Notes under the pieces: generated by a model | Told to the model about the DNA's origin: nothing | Databases searched by the model: none | What the model saw: the letters and a program-made list of their open reading frames with translations, nothing else | Made by a program: the position numbers and the translations under genes | From: Cryptomeria japonica | Lineage: Eukaryota > Streptophyta > Pinopsida > Cupressales > Cupressaceae | NCBI RefSeq assembly: GCF_030272615.1 | Contig: NC_081414.1 | Location: 47,608,501 to 47,672,500, forward strand | Length of the DNA: 64,000 nt | Direction of reading: 5' to 3' | Shown: piece after piece, positions 37,001 through 43,000 of the stretch | Layout: the number at the start of each line of letters is the position of its first letter | Position numbering within the stretch: position 1 is the first letter of the stretch

Positions 37001-40000
37001 CCAATAATGTTCTTATGCAGAATTAATAGTAATGCTAATATGGACTGCAATATGTATGACAATCATACTTAATTTCATATATATATTCATAATACATAAG
37101 AAATATATATACTTATAGTCTAAATCATGTTATTACATTCCGTATTTCAGAAGATGGGATTGAGATGTTCCAAACAGGGGCAGTCTAAATCCAAGCAATA
37201 GGTTAAGTCCCAAGATAGGGTGGGGATCAACGACCCATAAGCCTTGAGGGTATAGACCCAAGATAGGTAAGGGCTTGGATCTGTAAACTTTGAGGGAACC
37301 TATTGTAGTTGGTCTCTAAGCACTTTGGTAACATATGTAAACCCTTCTCCCTTAAAACTGAAGTAGTAGCAAGGTTTGATATCTATATTAAGAACTATGA
37401 ATAATGAAATTAATTAGCTAATGAGGAAAATAGACAAGCACTTGTTAATAACTTATTGAAGAAAATCTATCAATTTTAGTATATTTAAATAGATCAAGTA
37501 GGGGACATTACAGTCTACAAGTACTCATCGAGTTTTATAACTAAGTTACCGGTTCGGGTTCGGATTCGGGTACGGATTCGCGGATTCGGCAATTTTATTT
37601 TTTTCTTGGGTACAGGTACAGGTTCGTCCGTACATGTATATATATATGTCATAATATTATATATATGTTCAAACATCAAAATTATAAATATATATGTTCA
37701 CAGTTCAAACTTCAAACATACAATGTAACTTTCCCATACAATGATACATAAATGATAACAGATAAATCATAAATCATAAATCCATAATTGCCAATACCAA
37801 TAAATAATCTGAAATCCATATATCGTAAATGTAATATCATATTCATAATTTGCAAAAAAGATAATATTCAAGTTTCAAGTTTCAAACTGATTCAAGTTTG
37901 TTTATACTTTTTTGACTTTTTTGACCTATAATTTTCATGTTTGGTTATACCTTTTTGACTTGTATGACGCGTGGGCCAGCCTCGTTTTTGGGAACCCACG
38001 GGCCTTGGTTCTCTCGGGTCCACCTGGGTTCCACCCGAGTCCTGCCCAGCCACCTGGGCAGGACCCAGGGAGAACCAGGACCCGGGCAAGAACCAAAACC
38101 CGCACCTAGCCTTTTTCCCCAAGAACCGGTATTTGAGTTTTTTAACTATGCATGTACTCATTCAATTTACCCGCAGAGCGTTTTTGCCATGTATTTGGAA
38201 ACAATCGTCGAACATTTGGAAGAACTCACCAAGTATTTGAAAAAACTTGACGACATTTGGCAAGTACTCGCTGAGACTTGTATTGACTTGTTGCACCAGC
38301 AACATGTCAAAATCCTGGAAAATAACATGGGTTAAAAAATTCTTGTTTTTTGGCTTTAAAAGAATTGTTTTTTGCCTTTTAAAAAATTATGAAAATGGTG
38401 TGTGAAATGAAGGTCTCTATGGTTTTGGAGGTCTTCATGGACTTGTCGTAACAATAACACATCAAAATCATGATAAAAAATGTGGGTTAAACACTCTAAA
38501 AACTTATTTTTTGGCTTTTTTTCCTTTAAAAAATAATGAAAATGGTGCCCACCATGAAGGTCTATGTGGTTTAGAAGGTCTTCATTTGGGTGTTGCACCC
38601 AAACCCCCATCAAACTCGTTTGATGCATTTTGTAGTTGTATTTTTGCATAAATTTTAAGTTTTCTTCAAAAATTAAGTGTTTTTTGAGTTGCCAAGTTTT
38701 GTCAAATACCTTTGAGTTGAAATTTTTTGGCTTGTTGGGTCCTCTCCAAGTTTAAGTCTACAAACTCTGTCTGGAATTTCTTCTATGACTCAAACAGCTA
38801 GTGATTGAATAAGTGGAATAAATAAAGTATGCAAACGGGGATTACAATCATAAGATGGAGACAATAAAGGCAAAGATGCATCTTCAAGTTGAGAAGAAGT
38901 TTGTAATGTCCCCAACTAGGAATTTTTATCAATTTTCTGATTTTTATATACTTTTCTAGTTTTTCTAAAAGAAAACACAAACTGGAACAGCAAAACCAAA
39001 CAGAAACCAGTGACTAGAAACTAAATATAAAACCCCCAAACGCTGAAACTCTTCATAAGACAATTCTGGATCACATCTTATCCATTATAATTGCTGGCAT
39101 AAGCCCTAGATTGAACAAAAGCACTCAGATCTGAATTGAAAAAGTTATGATAGCACCAAACATTAATTTTTTGAAACCCTCAAACAGTTGATTTCATTTA
39201 TTTGCAACTGCTGGGAATGATTACAAGCTGGAAATGATGTTTTTTGCGCTTCTACAATTGTCAAATCAAATGACAAGCAATAACGATGGAAACTTTGACT
39301 TGCATGACCACTGCAACAAATGGCACCAACTGATGCAGGGCTGTACGACCGACATTACACTATGAGACTAAAAAAAGTGGAATAATGACTAGTACAACAG
39401 CTCAAATGATCCTATCTTTTTTCTCAAGTTGGTGCTCCACAAACTCAATGAATAAGGTGATCAATGTTGACAAATCAGTGGATGGAAACATGGATTAAAG
39501 CTTGCACAAGGTCTCCAACTTGCCCAAATCTGATATGGTGATCTCCTATGATGATGACATACAATAAAAAGTGAAAGATGGCTGCAATGAAGTTTCCAAG
39601 GCTGGAACTAAAGGATGAATGAACCACTGTGAATGCTGGTAAATGCCCCAATATCACCTCCCAACAGCAATAAACATGAATAAAACTTGCCCAACTCTCC
39701 TCCAAGGCTGGCAAATCCTAACAACGGCTGGTAATGTGATTTGACAGAAAAAAGAAGGGCAGATCTACAATCCGAAAGGCTGACACTCCATAGAATGATG
39801 GCTGGAAATGTGTTTCTAGCAACAAATGAAGTCCAAACCTTCCAAAATCATGGATTGTATAGGTTGGTTCATAGTGGAGAGTCTCAGGAGATTGCAATGG
39901 CTATGAAGAGTTCTTCCAACAGCACTCTTTGGAATCAGTGATATGGTCATCTCAACCTATCATATCTCTCTCAGTTGGCTTGGGAGAATCTGGTAGAAGG

Positions 40001-43000
40001 CTTACTTGGGAGAATCTGATTTGGAGCTTTCCAAGCAAGAAAGCAACATCAATCTCCATTCTCCAATAGACAAGCTTGGAGAGCATCTAAGGTCTTGTAG
40101 TTGGTTCATGCAAATGTTTGTGGACCAATGAATACAGACTCGGTCACTCGTCCCAGGTATTTTCTTCTGTTTGTCAATGATTTTAGTAGAATAATGTGGA
40201 TGTTTTTTCTCAAAGCAAAAACAAATGTGTTTAATGAATTTCAAAAGTTTAAAGCATTAGTTGAAGAAGAGTCGTGACATCAAATCATAACTCTTAGGTC
40301 AAATAATGGGGGATTTTGTGGATGATATCATCATTACTAGTAATGGAGCACAGTTGCTTGAGCAAATCAAACTGAATTTGTGTCAAGTATTTGATATGAT
40401 AGTTTTGGGAAATCCGCATTATTGTCTCAATGTACAGGTTTCACAGACAAGTGGCCGCATTTTCATTTCTCAGTCGAAGTATGCAAGGAGTTTGTTGGAT
40501 AAGTTTAGGATGACAGATTGCAAACCTTCATCTACACCTATGGAGAAAAGGCTGAAACTATCAGTCCAATCAGATTCACCTGTGGTGAATGAGTCATAAT
40601 GTTCCGGTAGGGGGTCTTACATAGGGGATAGGACCACTATTAATTTGATAGGGTGAATTAGCAACTCACTCAATAGACCGAACAAATTAGAGAATTCCAA
40701 ACACTACTAGGTAGCACCCCACCCTAGGGTCCCCATCCAAATACTAGGGGATATCCACAAGGAACGTATAATAATCAAAGAGTTCACATATCAGTAGTGT
40801 TTGATACTACCTAATATAGGGAGTACCACCAATATAGCACCCCTCACCTAACATAAGACTTGCTACTTGATTTGCAAGACATATAGTTATTGGTTACACA
40901 ACCATCAACGACTGAAACTCAAGCTGTTACATCACTACCTAATTCTGACAATATATTAACAAAACAAGTCAGCTTGCAGGCAAAACGTTTTTTATTTCAA
41001 TGAACCATAGTTTTTTCTATACATCCCAGACATTAGATTGATTATATAAATGTCTAGAATTGAAACTTGAGGTTGCTAAAATTGTAAAACTTTGAATTTC
41101 CTTTTATATATATTAAATTGTAAATATTGTCATCCCTTGATACCTCTAATTGACTGTCATCCCAAAAACACATCCCTCACCACCCCTATCCCAAAAAATC
41201 ATAGTACATAATTCAGTTTTCATTGATTTAGCTACTTGGTATCTTTCTGTTTAACAATTCATTTCATTATATTGCTTTATTTAGATTAGCTGCTTGGTAT
41301 CTTTTTGTTTGACAATTCATTTGTTACAATGGTAATTGTATTAACTGATATTTACAATAGAGACGAAAGGCTCATTTATAACAAATTACAAGACGATGTT
41401 TCTTTAGGAAACAATCGTCAACTAAAACGAAAATAGAAATTAACTAAACTAAACAAGATGACCATTATAGAACATTACATTATTTTAATATCATTTGTCT
41501 TCATTATTGCTTTATTTATATATTTCAAAGTGTTTAACCAAAGCCTGCCAACATCAATTGAATTAGAGTTGCCAATTGATAATTATAAACATGTACTTCC
41601 TTCTTGCTGGCCAAAAATCATTTATAGATTCTTGTCTAATTACTACATATTTTCCAAACATTTTTGTCAACCATTGTGTTGCTTAACACATGCCATCTAC
41701 TCATAGGCTTCTCCATTTGTGAGTGAACTTTATCTTCTATCACTTTATTTTGATTGTTGATGATCCCCCATGGACCTCTTTGGTTGCAAATAAAAGCTCC
41801 TTGTTACATATTTGGTTCTTTTTTTAATTGGCAATCACCAATGATATACCATGACTACCATTCAGCATAAAAACTTTACCTATTGTGGCCAAAGTTGCAC
41901 TTTTGCCAATTCTTCAGATGCTTTTGATTGACAATTGCCAAACAATGCTTTTGAATGACAAGCATGGTTCTTGCTGAGGTTACACATTTTTTTTTCTCAT
42001 TTTCGAGAGTAGGTCAATTTCGATAAAGTTGATTACATCAGTAACTTTTAACATTTCTTGTTCTCCTAATTGCAAATGCAATAGCCTATATGCATATGTT
42101 AGTGTATTTGATGTTTGAGCATTCATCTAGGCATTAAAAACCAGTGTTCCACGGGAACACATCACCCCCCCCAAGGCCCACATCCCCCCGTCCCCAAAAC
42201 TTAAGCCCTTTGTCCCCCGTCCCCAATGCCCATCGCCCCATCTCCCCATCCCCAACAGTCGTGGAACATTGTTAAAAACCACATAGTCCAGTCATAATAA
42301 TTAAGAAAATTAAATCTTGCACTTGAACTGGACTACCATTTTCTTAATACATTTTCTCTCAAAGTATACATTGTAACTCTAGCTCTTCCATTATATATCA
42401 CTTTATACTAGTGATCCAATTATGCTTTTCTTTGACTTTTTTGAGCAAGGTCATCCTAAAATAGCATCATAGGGCTACAAGATGCTTTGATTTTGTACTA
42501 TTTCAAAAACTATGATTAACTTCTTCCCAACTGTAACTATTCCTTGATCTAATAAAATTCTGACTTGATTGATCTTTGAACTAACCAAATTTCTATTGGA
42601 TTGGTCCACTCTTGATTTGCTAAATTATAGCCTAAAATCTGCGATTTCTTACAAACCTTTTCGAGGGGCATCTTAAGGAATTTCATCAGTACCAAATTTC
42701 CATGGTCACCTTAAGTATATCACCTTTTCCTAATAGGAACACACCATTGGTTTGTACTTGCGCTAGTTAAGGCAAACATTCCATTAATAATTTTATAGTT
42801 ACTATAAGCGCATGCCATCAATGAGTGATATTACATTATTTCCAACCTTAGCTTTTTGGTGGTGCTACTTCTTACACACATCCTCTTTAATAATTTGATT
42901 TTCATTTATCTCATTTATTGTTTGCATGGATTCCTTCATTCTTCGTTGTTCAACCAACATGTCCAATTTGTTAGAATATGAGCCTAATCTTTTGTAATAA

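Noticed and set aside
38902-39355. Solo LTR ending at GACATTACA near 39355
   Set aside because: Flanks AAGTT and CTATG do not match, so the boundary is not supported.
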